Shown piece by piece: positions 1 to 8,995 of a stretch of DNA of 64,000 nt. The translations under genes and the position numbers were made by a program. Numbering within the stretch: the first letter of the stretch is position 1; every line of letters starts with the position of its first letter. The notes below the pieces were generated by a model. That model was not told where the DNA came from, searched no databases, and saw nothing but the letters and a program-made list of their open reading frames with translations. This DNA comes from Pseudidiomarina sp. CB1 (GTDB taxonomy: Bacteria; Pseudomonadota; Gammaproteobacteria; Enterobacterales; Alteromonadaceae), in assembly GCF_024752025.1 (NCBI RefSeq), contig NZ_JANTPU010000001.1:1178001-1242000 (forward strand), in the 5' to 3' direction.

Positions 1-639
1 GATATTGACGTCACGGAAGCTGTTTTCTGTTAGTTTCGCCATTTCAGCGGTGCGCGCGTCGGTGGTCAGGACTTCACCTGAAACAAACGAGCGATAAAAG
101 TCTGCGACAATTTCTGTCGCTTCATGGGTAATGCCACCGACAATGCGGTCGTTATCGACCAACTCACGCATAATGTGGCCCGGTAAAACGCGCTCTGGGC
201 AATGCGCGATATGAAGCGAATCGATATCAACGCCCTCTTCACGTAGTACTTCAGCGACTCGCTCTGTCGTGCCCACCGGTGAGGTCGATTCTAAAATCAC
301 CATGTCACCCGCTTTCACCACAGGCGCAATTGAGCGCGTGGCGGCCACAACGTAATCGATGTTGGGCACGTGGCCGTCATGAAACGGTGTTGGTACGGCC
401 AAAACAAAAACATCGGCTGGCTGCGGCTGCAACGCTGCCGTCAGCGTTTTATCTTTTACTGCTTTTGCCACATAAGCATCAAGCTCAGGCTCAACAATGT
501 GAATGTAACCATTGTTGACCGTGTTGACCACTTCTTCAGATACGTCGATTCCGAGAACTTGATAACCTTGATTAGCGAGAAGAGCGGCGGTAGGTAGGCC
601 GATGTAGCCTAGGCCGACTACGGAAATTTTATATCTCAT
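1..639 (-). CDS. wecC: UDP-N-acetyl-D-mannosamine dehydrogenase, 3' part cut off by window edge
   Basis: The enzyme oxidises UDP-ManNAc to UDP-ManNAcA with two NAD+, supplying an acidic sugar donor in the cytoplasm. The 213 visible residues start MRYKISVVGLGYIGLP, with the Rossmann GxGYxGLP motif. They continue through AVPTPF, the LESTSPVGTTE segment, HCPERVLPG and AEMAKLTENSFRDVNI, all characteristic of WecC rather than of Ugd. The family is about 420 residues, so roughly half is present and the catalytic cysteine lies outside the window. ATG at 639 is the natural start; I see no strong Shine-Dalgarno. It is the last visible gene of the RfaH-type operon, 61 bp after the Wzy-like gene. Together with the asparagine-synthase-like gene it suggests a mannosaminuronic acid, perhaps amidated (inference). 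Confidence 0.93.
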   Translation of the reverse strand, partial: MRYKISVVGLGYIGLPTAALLANQGYQVLGIDVSEEVVNTVNNGYIHIVEPELDAYVAKAVKDKTLTAALQPQPADVFVLAVPTPFHDGHVPNIDYVVAATRSIAPVVKAGDMVILESTSPVGTTERVAEVLREEGVDIDSLHIAHCPERVLPGHIMRELVDNDRIVGGITHEATEIVADFYRSFVSGEVLTTDARTAEMAKLTENSFRDVNI

Positions 640-700
640 AGAGTACTTATTAGCAAGATAGCTTGAACCAAGGGACAAATTTTAACATCATCCAGACTAG

Positions 701-1885
701 TTAAATTTGAAATCTTTCTAGATTTTTTTGAACAAGTAACGACGAGAGTATAATCGCTACTGATAGCCAAAGAACAATACTTTGAAGAATTGTGAAAGCT
801 GTGAAGCTAAACATCAATTCGCCAATGAGTGTCAGTATCCAGGTATCGCTAAGCGCACGAGTATCACGACTCATTCTCTTTCTTCTTGACAAATAACGAC
901 AAATCAGAACTGTGAAAAAGCCATAAACTAGAACAACACCAACCACGCCAAATCGATACAGTATCGCTAGTGGTGAAAAATGAACGGTACTCACAAAGAC
1001 ACCGTCTCCTTTATCGACAACTGATCCCAGCCCTGTTCCAAAAATCAGGAACATGGGATTCTGTTTAAAGTAGGATAAAATAAACTCCATCTCCGAAAAC
1101 CTTGATCCATAGGCAGTATCACCAATTTCTTGGCCCGAAATAATAATCATGTCTAGCCGATTTTGAATGAAGGAGGGCATTAGATCAAAAATATAGATGA
1201 ACCCAACGATCAAGAAACAGAGAAAAATCCACTTCACAGTTCCCACAAACCTGCGATTACGCTCTTGTAAAAAGAACATGTAGAAGATGTAAATCATCAA
1301 CCCGGCTAGAATGGTGCCTCTCTTTCCTGCAAGGACAATCAGCACCAGTACCAGTAAGGATAGACTAAAACGGCGAGTAACCAGATAATAAGCTAAAGGA
1401 ATGAAAAGGATCGTTACCTGTAATCCAAAATATACAGATGCATTAAATACAAAATAGAGTACATACATCATAACCAATGCAAGTCCACCGCTTACGAAAC
1501 TTGCTTTGGCTATGAACACCGTATTGTCGATATAATAGGAAGAGACAAAACGAAAATAATTAACGCCTACAATAATAAAACTTAGACACACAACCAATCT
1601 CATCACATTACCCATAAAACCGACAGTGTCATGAAGGTTATAAAGTGATAGTACTGGTGAGTAAAGGCATATAACAAAAATCGGAAAATACCACTTAACT
1701 GGCGCATGACGGAATCCGATTAATGCGAGAGGAACAATTGCGATAGCTAATAATGGCCAAGATATATAAAAGAAATATAGCGGAACCTCGGGACTGACTC
1801 GAGCAACACGAAAGACATGAAGTGGCGATGACACAAGGAACAACAAAGTCGAAAAAGCAAGAATATTAAAGACGTATTTTTTCAT
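701..1885 (-). CDS. Wzy-like O-antigen/capsule polymerase (membrane protein)
   Basis: A 394-residue, very hydrophobic protein with about ten predicted membrane helices and no other domain. A longer polar loop lies between about residues 230 and 290, containing YGSRFSEMEF and the FGTGLGS segment. This layout is typical of Wzy polymerases and O-antigen ligases, which join undecaprenyl-linked repeat units at the periplasmic face. Sequence conservation in this family is low, so the call rests on topology and on position between the amidotransferase gene and wecC in a polysaccharide operon that also has wzx and wza-wzb-wzc. The gene is AT-rich compared with the Pse genes upstream, which fits a cassette acquired by transfer. 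A ligase role is possible but less likely in this context. Confidence 0.75.
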   Translation of the reverse strand: MKKYVFNILAFSTLLFLVSSPLHVFRVARVSPEVPLYFFYISWPLLAIAIVPLALIGFRHAPVKWYFPIFVICLYSPVLSLYNLHDTVGFMGNVMRLVVCLSFIIVGVNYFRFVSSYYIDNTVFIAKASFVSGGLALVMMYVLYFVFNASVYFGLQVTILFIPLAYYLVTRRFSLSLLVLVLIVLAGKRGTILAGLMIYIFYMFFLQERNRRFVGTVKWIFLCFLIVGFIYIFDLMPSFIQNRLDMIIISGQEIGDTAYGSRFSEMEFILSYFKQNPMFLIFGTGLGSVVDKGDGVFVSTVHFSPLAILYRFGVVGVVLVYGFFTVLICRYLSRRKRMSRDTRALSDTWILTLIGELMFSFTAFTILQSIVLWLSVAIILSSLLVQKNLERFQI

Positions 1886-1982
1886 GTGTTCTCTTCTGTG
1901 ACATGTGAAGTCGTAGGAAACTCAAAACACGATTAATGCAAAATGAGGTTAGGGTTAAAATACAAAATGAAAACGTAGTCGA

Positions 1983-3851
1983 TCACGCAATATTCAATTG
2001 ATACCAACGTGAAAAAAATATAAGTTGCCATAACTTGTATACATTTTGATGGCGTTGCCCTCCGTAAAAATCATGTAGTATTTGATATGCTAGTTCTTTG
2101 TTTACTATCGCTGGTAGGTCAGATATTATTTCTTTAGCACGTTCTGGCCCCAGTGCTTCCATTAGATCTAACACTGGTGGATTGAAACCAACTTTTTTTC
2201 TATCTATCTGTTTTTTACTTAACGTTTTTCTTAAGATATTTAAAAGTGGCTTTTTCCCTTGCCGATGATTTTCCAGCAGTTCATGTTGCTCAAACTCCAT
2301 AGATTTATAGACCAAATCCTCGTCTAGTAATGGAACCCGAAGCTCTAATCCCGCCATCATGCTCGATTTATCTGCTACTGAAAGATTATGCGCCAAAAAT
2401 CCAGTTTTATCAGCCCACATTGCTCGATAAACTGGAGAGTGCGATTCTTTATCAGACGGAACAAAAATACTCCTACTATTTTGTAGATTAGTTAAAAATT
2501 GTTCCATAAAAATAGTATTTAAATCATTACCGAATAATGACCTGATTTCGTCGGAATCGAAATATCCTACCAACCGACTATATGCGAGCTCCCAATCCTC
2601 TTCATCTAAGAAATTAGATAGCCTATCCACCTTATTCTTCAAACTATTAGGTACTAAGCGCGCATTAATAATGAAGCGAATCAATTTACGAAAAGGCTTC
2701 ATGTATTTGTGATATGCCATAGCTTGATAGCGCGGATAGCCGCCGAATATTTCATCAGCACCCATACCCGAAAGCATAACCTTGAAACCTTTACGCGATG
2801 CGGCACTAGAAAGTTGAAAGGAAGAGAAAAAAGTAAAATCGGATATAGGCTCCTCTACATTTCTTGCAACTAAGTCAATTGATTCAAGAGGAAAAGACAA
2901 ATAAGCGGAATCAATATTTTCTATTGTGAGATCTTTCTTTAGAGTCTCGGCCACATGAATAGCATTTAACCTTTCGTCGCCAAAAATTCCATCGCTCGAA
3001 TAGGATGCGAACAGAAGATTCTGAGATGTTGACTGAGTGGCGAGGATTGCCGAGTCAATTCCTCCACTGAAAAATATGCCGAGCTTTACATCCGAAATAT
3101 GTTGCCTTTCAACAGCGTTAGCAAGTATTTCGTCAAACCCTTTCCCTTTAACGAACTCACGTGATGACAAAAACGATTTTTCAGAAATCGACAACGAATT
3201 ATCTTCTATACTCACAGTCATCCAATGTCCAGGTTTGATCTTTTTGATATTACTAAAGCCTGTTCGGGGTTCATGTACAAATCCGTAGTGAAAAAACTCA
3301 AAAACATCGACTTCGCTTAAAACAGGATCAACCTCACCAAAGTGTTTTAACCCTTTAATCTCGCTTGAAAAATAAATCGAATCGCCGAACACACTAAAAT
3401 AACATGGCTTAATTCCTAAACTATCTCTCGCTAAATAAAGAAGATTTTCTTCTTTTGAATAGATTGCAATAAAAAACATTCCTCTAAGCATAGAGAAAAA
3501 CTCAGTCCCAAAAACTGAAAAACCAGTAAGAATTACTTCAGTATCCGAATGAGTTCTAAGACTAAAGCCCCGCTGTATCAATAACTGGCGAAGAGCATGT
3601 TGATTATAAATTTCTCCATTGAACACCAAAACATTTTGCTCATTATGCATAGGTTGATTGGCGTCAACGCTTAGATCCTGAATGGCTAATCGTCTATGTG
3701 CCAAGCCGATCATTCCTTCATCAAATCGATCAACAAACTCTCCACTTGCATCGGGGCCCCTATGCGAAATTGATTCTGAACTACGTTTGAGCTCAAATAC
3801 ACGGTCCACAGACGAGTCACCTACTGAGAAAAAACCGCTAACACCACACAT
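1983..3851 (-). CDS. Asparagine synthase-type amidotransferase of polysaccharide locus
   Basis: A 622-residue glutamine-dependent amidotransferase. The N-terminal class II glutaminase begins MCGVSGFFS, with Cys2 as nucleophile after Met removal, and contains SHRGPDA, HRRLAIQDLS and FNGEIYN. The synthetase half has the pyrophosphate loop FSGGIDSA near residues 261-268 and LSGMGADEIFGGYPRY. AsnB homologues inside O-antigen loci, such as the WbpS type, are thought to convert a uronic acid carboxylate to an amide instead of making free asparagine. With wecC next door, amidation of a ManNAcA-type sugar is my inference. The cell also carries asnA elsewhere in the window, which supports a special role here. 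ATG at 3851 is preceded by GGAG at 5 nt spacing. Base composition is AT-rich. Confidence 0.85.
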   Translation of the reverse strand: MCGVSGFFSVGDSSVDRVFELKRSSESISHRGPDASGEFVDRFDEGMIGLAHRRLAIQDLSVDANQPMHNEQNVLVFNGEIYNQHALRQLLIQRGFSLRTHSDTEVILTGFSVFGTEFFSMLRGMFFIAIYSKEENLLYLARDSLGIKPCYFSVFGDSIYFSSEIKGLKHFGEVDPVLSEVDVFEFFHYGFVHEPRTGFSNIKKIKPGHWMTVSIEDNSLSISEKSFLSSREFVKGKGFDEILANAVERQHISDVKLGIFFSGGIDSAILATQSTSQNLLFASYSSDGIFGDERLNAIHVAETLKKDLTIENIDSAYLSFPLESIDLVARNVEEPISDFTFFSSFQLSSAASRKGFKVMLSGMGADEIFGGYPRYQAMAYHKYMKPFRKLIRFIINARLVPNSLKNKVDRLSNFLDEEDWELAYSRLVGYFDSDEIRSLFGNDLNTIFMEQFLTNLQNSRSIFVPSDKESHSPVYRAMWADKTGFLAHNLSVADKSSMMAGLELRVPLLDEDLVYKSMEFEQHELLENHRQGKKPLLNILRKTLSKKQIDRKKVGFNPPVLDLMEALGPERAKEIISDLPAIVNKELAYQILHDFYGGQRHQNVYKLWQLIFFSRWYQLNIA

Positions 3852-4262
3852 AGCAACTCCAATGCTTTAACAAGAATGATGACATAAAACGACCAAATCT
3901 ATTATTTGAATATTAATATAATCAATCGCGAACTTGACAAAAAATAACCAAGAAGCATTTATATGCGAACAAATACATATCAAGTCAAATCTCGTTCAAA
4001 TTATAAAATACGCTTTTTAAATGATGACTATTCTTTTTGAGGTTTGCTTTTAGACCAAACATTCAAGCCCGTGTTGTAAGCGGGACCTTCGTATACCCAT
4101 TTTCGTTATCCCCAGTCCTTTACTAGTATATTAAATATACTTGACAACACTATATTTAGTTATCTGACATTAACTGTATACAATGAATTTCGCTCATTTC
4201 GAAAAACACATGCCCTTGACAAGAAAAAAAGCCACTTCATAAACGAAATAGTATGAAGTTGA
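3852..4262. other. 411-bp AT-rich gap between amidotransferase and flippase genes
   Basis: I see no gene, tRNA, clear repeat or REP element here. The stretch is very AT-rich and holds many promoter-like hexamers on both strands, so no single promoter can be chosen. The gap is unusual inside an operon whose other junctions are short. It may hold an internal promoter for the downstream amidotransferase, wzy and wecC genes, or it may be the scar of a lost gene. Confidence 0.5.
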
Positions 4263-5540
4263 TTAAAATGTTGCAAACAGACTAATGCCGGACATTATGA
4301 GAAATAAGATCCATAGAGTTAGCTTTTGATGAGCTGTGAAATCCGCATAATAAAAAGCTAAGCCGTATATTACAAATACTCCCACCAAACATGAAATGAT
4401 TCCGCTTCCTAAACTTAAATAGACCCCCCCCATAACAAGATCTATTGTCAAGAACACGATAACCATCAACAAAGTAACCCCAATGCGGAATACATTTGAA
4501 TTCCATTTTAACAACAAAGGAAACAAAATCGGAACTGAAGATGAATACAAAAAACCGACTAAAATAAATTCAATTTTAAATCGTTCTGATAAAACCTCGA
4601 TACCTGTCGATTTCGTATAGAAATGTAGCAGGAATCCCGCTGCCACCAAGATGAAACTTAAACACGACAACAAAAATATTTGTTTATGCAAACTGTTACG
4701 AGCTAAATAGTCATTCTTGCTACTAGGCAGCAGCCAAGTAAATAGCGATGAACTTACCATAGAAAATACCGCGCCAAGTGATGTACCTATAAAGACGTGA
4801 CCTGCGGTCGAAGTTCCGAAAATCAATGGAAAAATTATACGATCCTGCTGTTGAAAAATTAGCTGTATCAAGCTCCGGTTTATATGGAAAAGACTATGTA
4901 TTTTAGTAAAAAAATGAACTCGTCGATTACCAAATACAAAATCAAAAGGTTTAAAATAGTGCATATTAAACGGTGTAGGAGCCAATCTAAAAAACATAAA
5001 AATTTTGACCAACTCTCGTACTATAAAAAATGAACAAAGAACCTCTATCGAGTGTATGTAAACATAGGTAGCTAGCTGAAGAAGCGTTATAAAAAAATCT
5101 AAAATCGAAATTTTCAGCATTAAATCAGACCGAAAAAGCACTCTAAGTGCTATACCAAAATATCCGTTAATCACCAATAATAGCGTATAGACGGACACAT
5201 AAAGTATTAAATCGGCTTCCACTTCTTTGAATACAACACTCGCATAAGAAAAGGATAATAACGCTGCAGATGTGGCAATTATAAGTGTTTCATAACTTAG
5301 CGGCTCAACCCTTTTTTCTACAAGCCGATTCGCCCTCATATAAAGCTGCGCTGACAAGCGACATGGGATTAACGCCGGAATAAACATGCTAAGCGACTTG
5401 GCAACTAATATCAGAGAAAGATATTCGGGTTTGCTCAAATAAACTACGGATATTGTTATAAATAAACTTAATCCCGAAGATATAACGCTCGACATTAAGA
5501 TATCTTTTTGACTCCATTTTTTTAAGGAATTTTCTGTCAT
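4263..5540 (-). CDS. Wzx-like oligosaccharide flippase
   Basis: A 425-residue integral membrane protein with about twelve hydrophobic segments spread over its whole length and short charged loops. The pattern matches the polysaccharide transporter (Wzx, MOP superfamily) type that flips undecaprenyl-linked repeat units to the periplasm. No sequence motif is decisive, so the call is by topology and context: an 11-bp gap from the glycosyltransferase gene upstream, with a Wzy-like gene two genes further along. It is AT-rich like its neighbours. A second, clearer Wzx-type protein lies at 50120-51646 and presumably serves the other polysaccharide. Confidence 0.65.
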   Translation of the reverse strand: MTENSLKKWSQKDILMSSVISSGLSLFITISVVYLSKPEYLSLILVAKSLSMFIPALIPCRLSAQLYMRANRLVEKRVEPLSYETLIIATSAALLSFSYASVVFKEVEADLILYVSVYTLLLVINGYFGIALRVLFRSDLMLKISILDFFITLLQLATYVYIHSIEVLCSFFIVRELVKIFMFFRLAPTPFNMHYFKPFDFVFGNRRVHFFTKIHSLFHINRSLIQLIFQQQDRIIFPLIFGTSTAGHVFIGTSLGAVFSMVSSSLFTWLLPSSKNDYLARNSLHKQIFLLSCLSFILVAAGFLLHFYTKSTGIEVLSERFKIEFILVGFLYSSSVPILFPLLLKWNSNVFRIGVTLLMVIVFLTIDLVMGGVYLSLGSGIISCLVGVFVIYGLAFYYADFTAHQKLTLWILFLIMSGISLFATF

Positions 5541-5551
5541 CTATTTAACGG

Positions 5552-7138
5552 CTATAAATCACTAGGTATACAATTAATAAGTTCTTTTAATTTACTATCA
5601 CTCAGTAAATAAGCGTTAACCTTCTCTATGCTTGAATTAATTGGAAGGCTCGACTCAAATTCTTCTAAAGGAGCTGTTACTAGATCACGAGCTAGCAAAA
5701 AGTGAGCCACATAAAAATCGAATATTTCTTGATTTGAAATTTCTATCTTTTTTTCCTTAAACAGAATACCTTTAATAGCAGACAGATATTCGCTCACTGA
5801 ATTAGGTGTAAGTGAAAAAGAGAAACCAATGTGTGGGTTGTCGCCAGCATTAATAACTTGAAAACCTTTATACGCAAACTCGTGAGCAATAGTCCCATAG
5901 ACAGTTAGAACAGCATCAAAATGTCTAGGCCGCAAACTCGAATTATCTGTTGCCGCATCAATTAGTTGTACATCTTTATATTTTTCCTTTAACTGCTCTA
6001 CTATCATAGAGTTTCCTTCTATTCCATTTGGATGAGGTTTAAGATATACATTTATCTTATTTTCCAATAAGTATGGCAAAATACAATCTAGCCACTCATA
6101 GAAATCAGGAAAAAGAATCCATCGGTAAATATGAGGAGAGTCGAAAAAACAGTGTAAAGGTATAAATACTCTCGGGCGTCCTGGATAGGGGTCAATGTTA
6201 GAAAAGTTAGGTGGTTGAGTTCCAGTGTTGTATGCACTATTCCGCATGTAATTTATGGCAGAAACATCACCTTTCAACCTCGAATTTAACTCGAGTTCCG
6301 CCTTCGCTCTGAGAGAGATTAACTCATTAGCCTTTATCCCTTTCAACACACTTGGATATTCAGCAAAACACTCTGCTTGATAAGGATGGTTCTTTGTCAG
6401 CTCTCTGTGTGTTTTTCCTCTTACGTTCTGTATAACCTTTACTGATGCACCCGAATCTAGAGCAACTCGAGCAAGAATTCCAAATGCTATATAAACGGAA
6501 TGGGTTAATAAAACATCTGTATACTGATTTTCTCGAAAAATCTTCTTGCAATTCTCCGTGTATGTTCTCGCTATTATTAAAAGAAATAGAAGCCGTATGT
6601 CCTTTTGATTTACAGTAGGTTTTTTGAACCATTTCAAATATGTATCATAGATGAGATCTCCAATAACGATTCCTTCTATATTTATTTCAAGAATATCACT
6701 TTTTGATTCGACTAATCTCAATTCATCACGAGCCCACTTTATATCTCTACTTAAATTGGTTAACTTGATAAATGCTGGTTTTAGGTTTTTACGGAATCCA
6801 AAGGCTTTTGAGAGGCATTTTTGTTTTCCTGATATAGCCATTAAAATTTGACCAAAAATAACTCGTAACGAAGGCCAGACAAAAAAAAGATTTGGCGCGA
6901 AGGCGTGAATCTCAGTATCTCTATCAAACTTATTTACAAATAATTTTGATTTCACATTCCATTTGGGGTAAAAATAATGGCTAAAATCGACGAGGCACTT
7001 CCTTTTAATTTTGTTATTGCTTTGATATTTTTTCTGTTCGTAAGAGCCTAGAGAAATAGTATCGATTCTGCGATACAAATTTATTTCGCTTTTCTTAGCA
7101 ACCGCTCCGCAAAATTCACGTCTCAATTTTTTGAACAA
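5552..7138 (-). CDS. Putative surface-polysaccharide glycosyltransferase (GT-B-like)
   Basis: A 528-residue, mostly soluble and basic protein. The C-terminal half has features of capsule or CDP-glycerol/Kdo-type GT-B transferases: a YLKPHPNG segment, then DAVLTVYGTIAHEFAYKG followed by VINAGDNPHIGFSF, which resembles the nucleotide-sugar side of such folds. The N-terminal half is not recognisable to me. It sits directly downstream of pseI, so transfer of the CMP-activated pseudaminic acid is an attractive but unproven role. It is the only obvious glycosyltransferase in the visible part of this operon, and others must lie beyond the left edge. The gene is strongly AT-rich. I am fairly sure it is a surface-glycan enzyme, less sure of its substrate. 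Confidence 0.55.
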   Translation of the reverse strand: MFKKLRREFCGAVAKKSEINLYRRIDTISLGSYEQKKYQSNNKIKRKCLVDFSHYFYPKWNVKSKLFVNKFDRDTEIHAFAPNLFFVWPSLRVIFGQILMAISGKQKCLSKAFGFRKNLKPAFIKLTNLSRDIKWARDELRLVESKSDILEINIEGIVIGDLIYDTYLKWFKKPTVNQKDIRLLFLLIIARTYTENCKKIFRENQYTDVLLTHSVYIAFGILARVALDSGASVKVIQNVRGKTHRELTKNHPYQAECFAEYPSVLKGIKANELISLRAKAELELNSRLKGDVSAINYMRNSAYNTGTQPPNFSNIDPYPGRPRVFIPLHCFFDSPHIYRWILFPDFYEWLDCILPYLLENKINVYLKPHPNGIEGNSMIVEQLKEKYKDVQLIDAATDNSSLRPRHFDAVLTVYGTIAHEFAYKGFQVINAGDNPHIGFSFSLTPNSVSEYLSAIKGILFKEKKIEISNQEIFDFYVAHFLLARDLVTAPLEEFESSLPINSSIEKVNAYLLSDSKLKELINCIPSDL

Positions 7139-7308
7139 AACTTACACTCCAGAATGTCGAGATCAATAATGAATATCGAATTCGTACTTATTAATCAATA
7201 ATATATAGATACATAGCTGTAAGGCTAAAGCATTTTACGCTGAGTGGGGTAGGTATCGATGAATCAAAGTAAGAATAATATACATTTGATATTTAAATAA
7301 ATTCATAT

Positions 7309-8361
7309 TCACCGTAAAAGCAAATTCATTTGCACTGGGCTATTTGCTTTTATGTCAGATATTAATCGGCATCCAATTACTTCCTTTAGATATTTTGGAG
7401 ATATACCATATCCGGGTCGCACGCTTTTGATAGAGTTAGCGGTTATAATATCGCCTGCTTTCATATCCTTAATAAAATAGAGTGAACGTCGAAACTTAAC
7501 ATTACCTTGTTCACTCGATTTACGCCCATAATCAACTTTGCCTAACGAAGATTTAGCTGTTTTAGCGTCACGACACAACGCAGCAAGCTCCAAAGGCTCC
7601 AATGAAAAACTATCATCTGGTCCTCCACCATTACGATCAAGAGTAAAGTGCTTCTCGATGATTGCAGCACCCAACGCTGCACTGACAATTGCAGTTGTGT
7701 TATCTAAAGTGTGATCCGACAAGCCAGTCAATACACCAAAGCGCTGTCGCATATCCACAAGTGTTTTCAAGTTGTAGTCTTCTGCCGGTGCCGGATAACC
7801 GCTGACACAGTGCAAAATTGCCAGTTCTTTACAACCCGCTCCTCGTGCCGCATCTATTGCCTCCTGTATTTCTTCGTCATTGGCCATGCCTGTCGAGATT
7901 ATCATCGGTTTACCAGTTCTGGCGACATATTCGATTAAAGGTAGATCAACGGCCTCAAATGAAGCAATTTTATATGCTGGCGCATTAAGATCCTCTAGCA
8001 AATCAACAGCGGTGTTATCAAATGGCGAGCTAAACATAGTGATACCTACTTCACGAGCTTTGTCGAAGAGTGGCTTGTGCCATTCCCAGGGAGTGTGCGC
8101 CCACTCATATAACTCATAAAGCGTACGTCCCTTCCAAAGACCTTCCGTGATCAAAAAATCCGGCTTATTCGAATCCAAGGTAATCGTATCAGGCCTGTAT
8201 GTTTGTATTTTTAATGCATCAGCGCCGGCCTTTTTGGCTTCTTCAATAATCTTAAATGCGGTTTCAATGTCTCCATTATGGTTGGCTGACATCTCAGCAA
8301 TGATGTAAGGGGCGCTTGACTGATTGATTTCACGCCCAGCGATTGCAAATGGCTTAGTCAT
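7309..8361 (-). CDS. pseI: Pseudaminic acid synthase
   Basis: It condenses phosphoenolpyruvate with 2,4-di-N-acyl-2,4,6-trideoxy-L-altrose to form pseudaminic acid. The 350-residue NeuB-family protein opens with the TIM-barrel segment IIAEMSANHNGD and KKAGADALKIQTYRPDT. It contains SLSDHT-like sequence (GLSDHTLDNTT) near residue 215 and EKHFTLDRNGGGPDD. It ends in an SAF/antifreeze-like domain (RSLYFIKDMKAGDIIT). The TYRPDTITLD and FSSPFD signatures favour PseI over NeuB or LegI. ATG at 8361 overlaps the formyltransferase stop by 8 bp, with GGAG 9 nt upstream, so the two genes are translationally coupled. It is the last of six overlapping Pse genes. Confidence 0.93.
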   Translation of the reverse strand: MTKPFAIAGREINQSSAPYIIAEMSANHNGDIETAFKIIEEAKKAGADALKIQTYRPDTITLDSNKPDFLITEGLWKGRTLYELYEWAHTPWEWHKPLFDKAREVGITMFSSPFDNTAVDLLEDLNAPAYKIASFEAVDLPLIEYVARTGKPMIISTGMANDEEIQEAIDAARGAGCKELAILHCVSGYPAPAEDYNLKTLVDMRQRFGVLTGLSDHTLDNTTAIVSAALGAAIIEKHFTLDRNGGGPDDSFSLEPLELAALCRDAKTAKSSLGKVDYGRKSSEQGNVKFRRSLYFIKDMKAGDIITANSIKSVRPGYGISPKYLKEVIGCRLISDIKANSPVQMNLLLR

Positions 8362-8995
8362 CTACTTTCTCCACTGTCAGCTTGTATTTTTTTCCATGTA
8401 TTTCGAATATGGCAGGATAACGTTGCGGGTCACACACACGCAGCAAGTCGAATTGTTCCCGAAGGGTTTTATCAATATTTAGGGTACTGTCTTGAGGTGT
8501 TCTCTTGCGATAATAGCTACTGTTCGAATCATTCTGCATAGAAGGAACGATTTGTCCGTGTCGCTTAATCGCCTCTTCCATTAAGGTCACTTCCGTTTCA
8601 AATAGCGCCTCATTGATTTCATCCCATAGCCAATCGGGCAAAACTTTGAAGGTCTTTTTTAACCAAATACGGCCGGTATCAACAGGCTCATCCGCCTCAA
8701 GTAATGAGACTGTGATATGTGATGCACCTTCGATTATTTGCCAAATATGTGGGCTCCAGCCCCTCCCTTTCGGTAGGTCACTAGCATGAACGACCAATGT
8801 GTGCTTGTAATTCTCTCGGTCTTTGGGCTTAATAAGATCTGAGCACGATACCAAGAAAAGTATGTCGCCATGAGTTAATTCAGATTTACTATGAATGATG
8901 TCAATATCTGCCCACTCTGACATTTTCGTCTGCCAGTCTCGCACTCTTGGAATAACTGGGTGTTGCGGGTTTGAGATTAAAATACTAACTTTCAC
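8354..8995 (-). CDS. Formyltransferase-like enzyme of the pseudaminic acid operon
   Basis: This 213-residue protein belongs to the methionyl-tRNA formyltransferase-like sugar N-formyltransferases. It has VVHASDLPKGRGWSPHIWQI followed by the catalytic-type GASHITVSLLEADEPVDTGRIW, where the last Asp is the usual catalytic residue. A C-terminal part contains CDPQRYPAIFEIHGKKY. The start is taken as GTG at 8995, because GGAG stands 7 nt upstream and the residue pattern VKVSILISNPQ begins the fold. An ATG at 9013 would lengthen it by six residues and overlap pseG further. The gene lies between pseG and pseI, and no PseH-type acetyltransferase is present in the operon. I infer that it formylates the 4-amino group of the altrose intermediate, which becomes N-7 of pseudaminic acid. 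Confidence 0.8.
   Translation of the reverse strand: MKVSILISNPQHPVIPRVRDWQTKMSEWADIDIIHSKSELTHGDILFLVSCSDLIKPKDRENYKHTLVVHASDLPKGRGWSPHIWQIIEGASHITVSLLEADEPVDTGRIWLKKTFKVLPDWLWDEINEALFETEVTLMEEAIKRHGQIVPSMQNDSNSSYYRKRTPQDSTLNIDKTLREQFDLLRVCDPQRYPAIFEIHGKKYKLTVEKVDD

Noticed and set aside
3934-3963. TTGACA with a TTTATA 18 bp later on the plus strand
   Set aside because: There is no plus-strand gene downstream and the gap is so AT-rich that such pairs are expected by chance.
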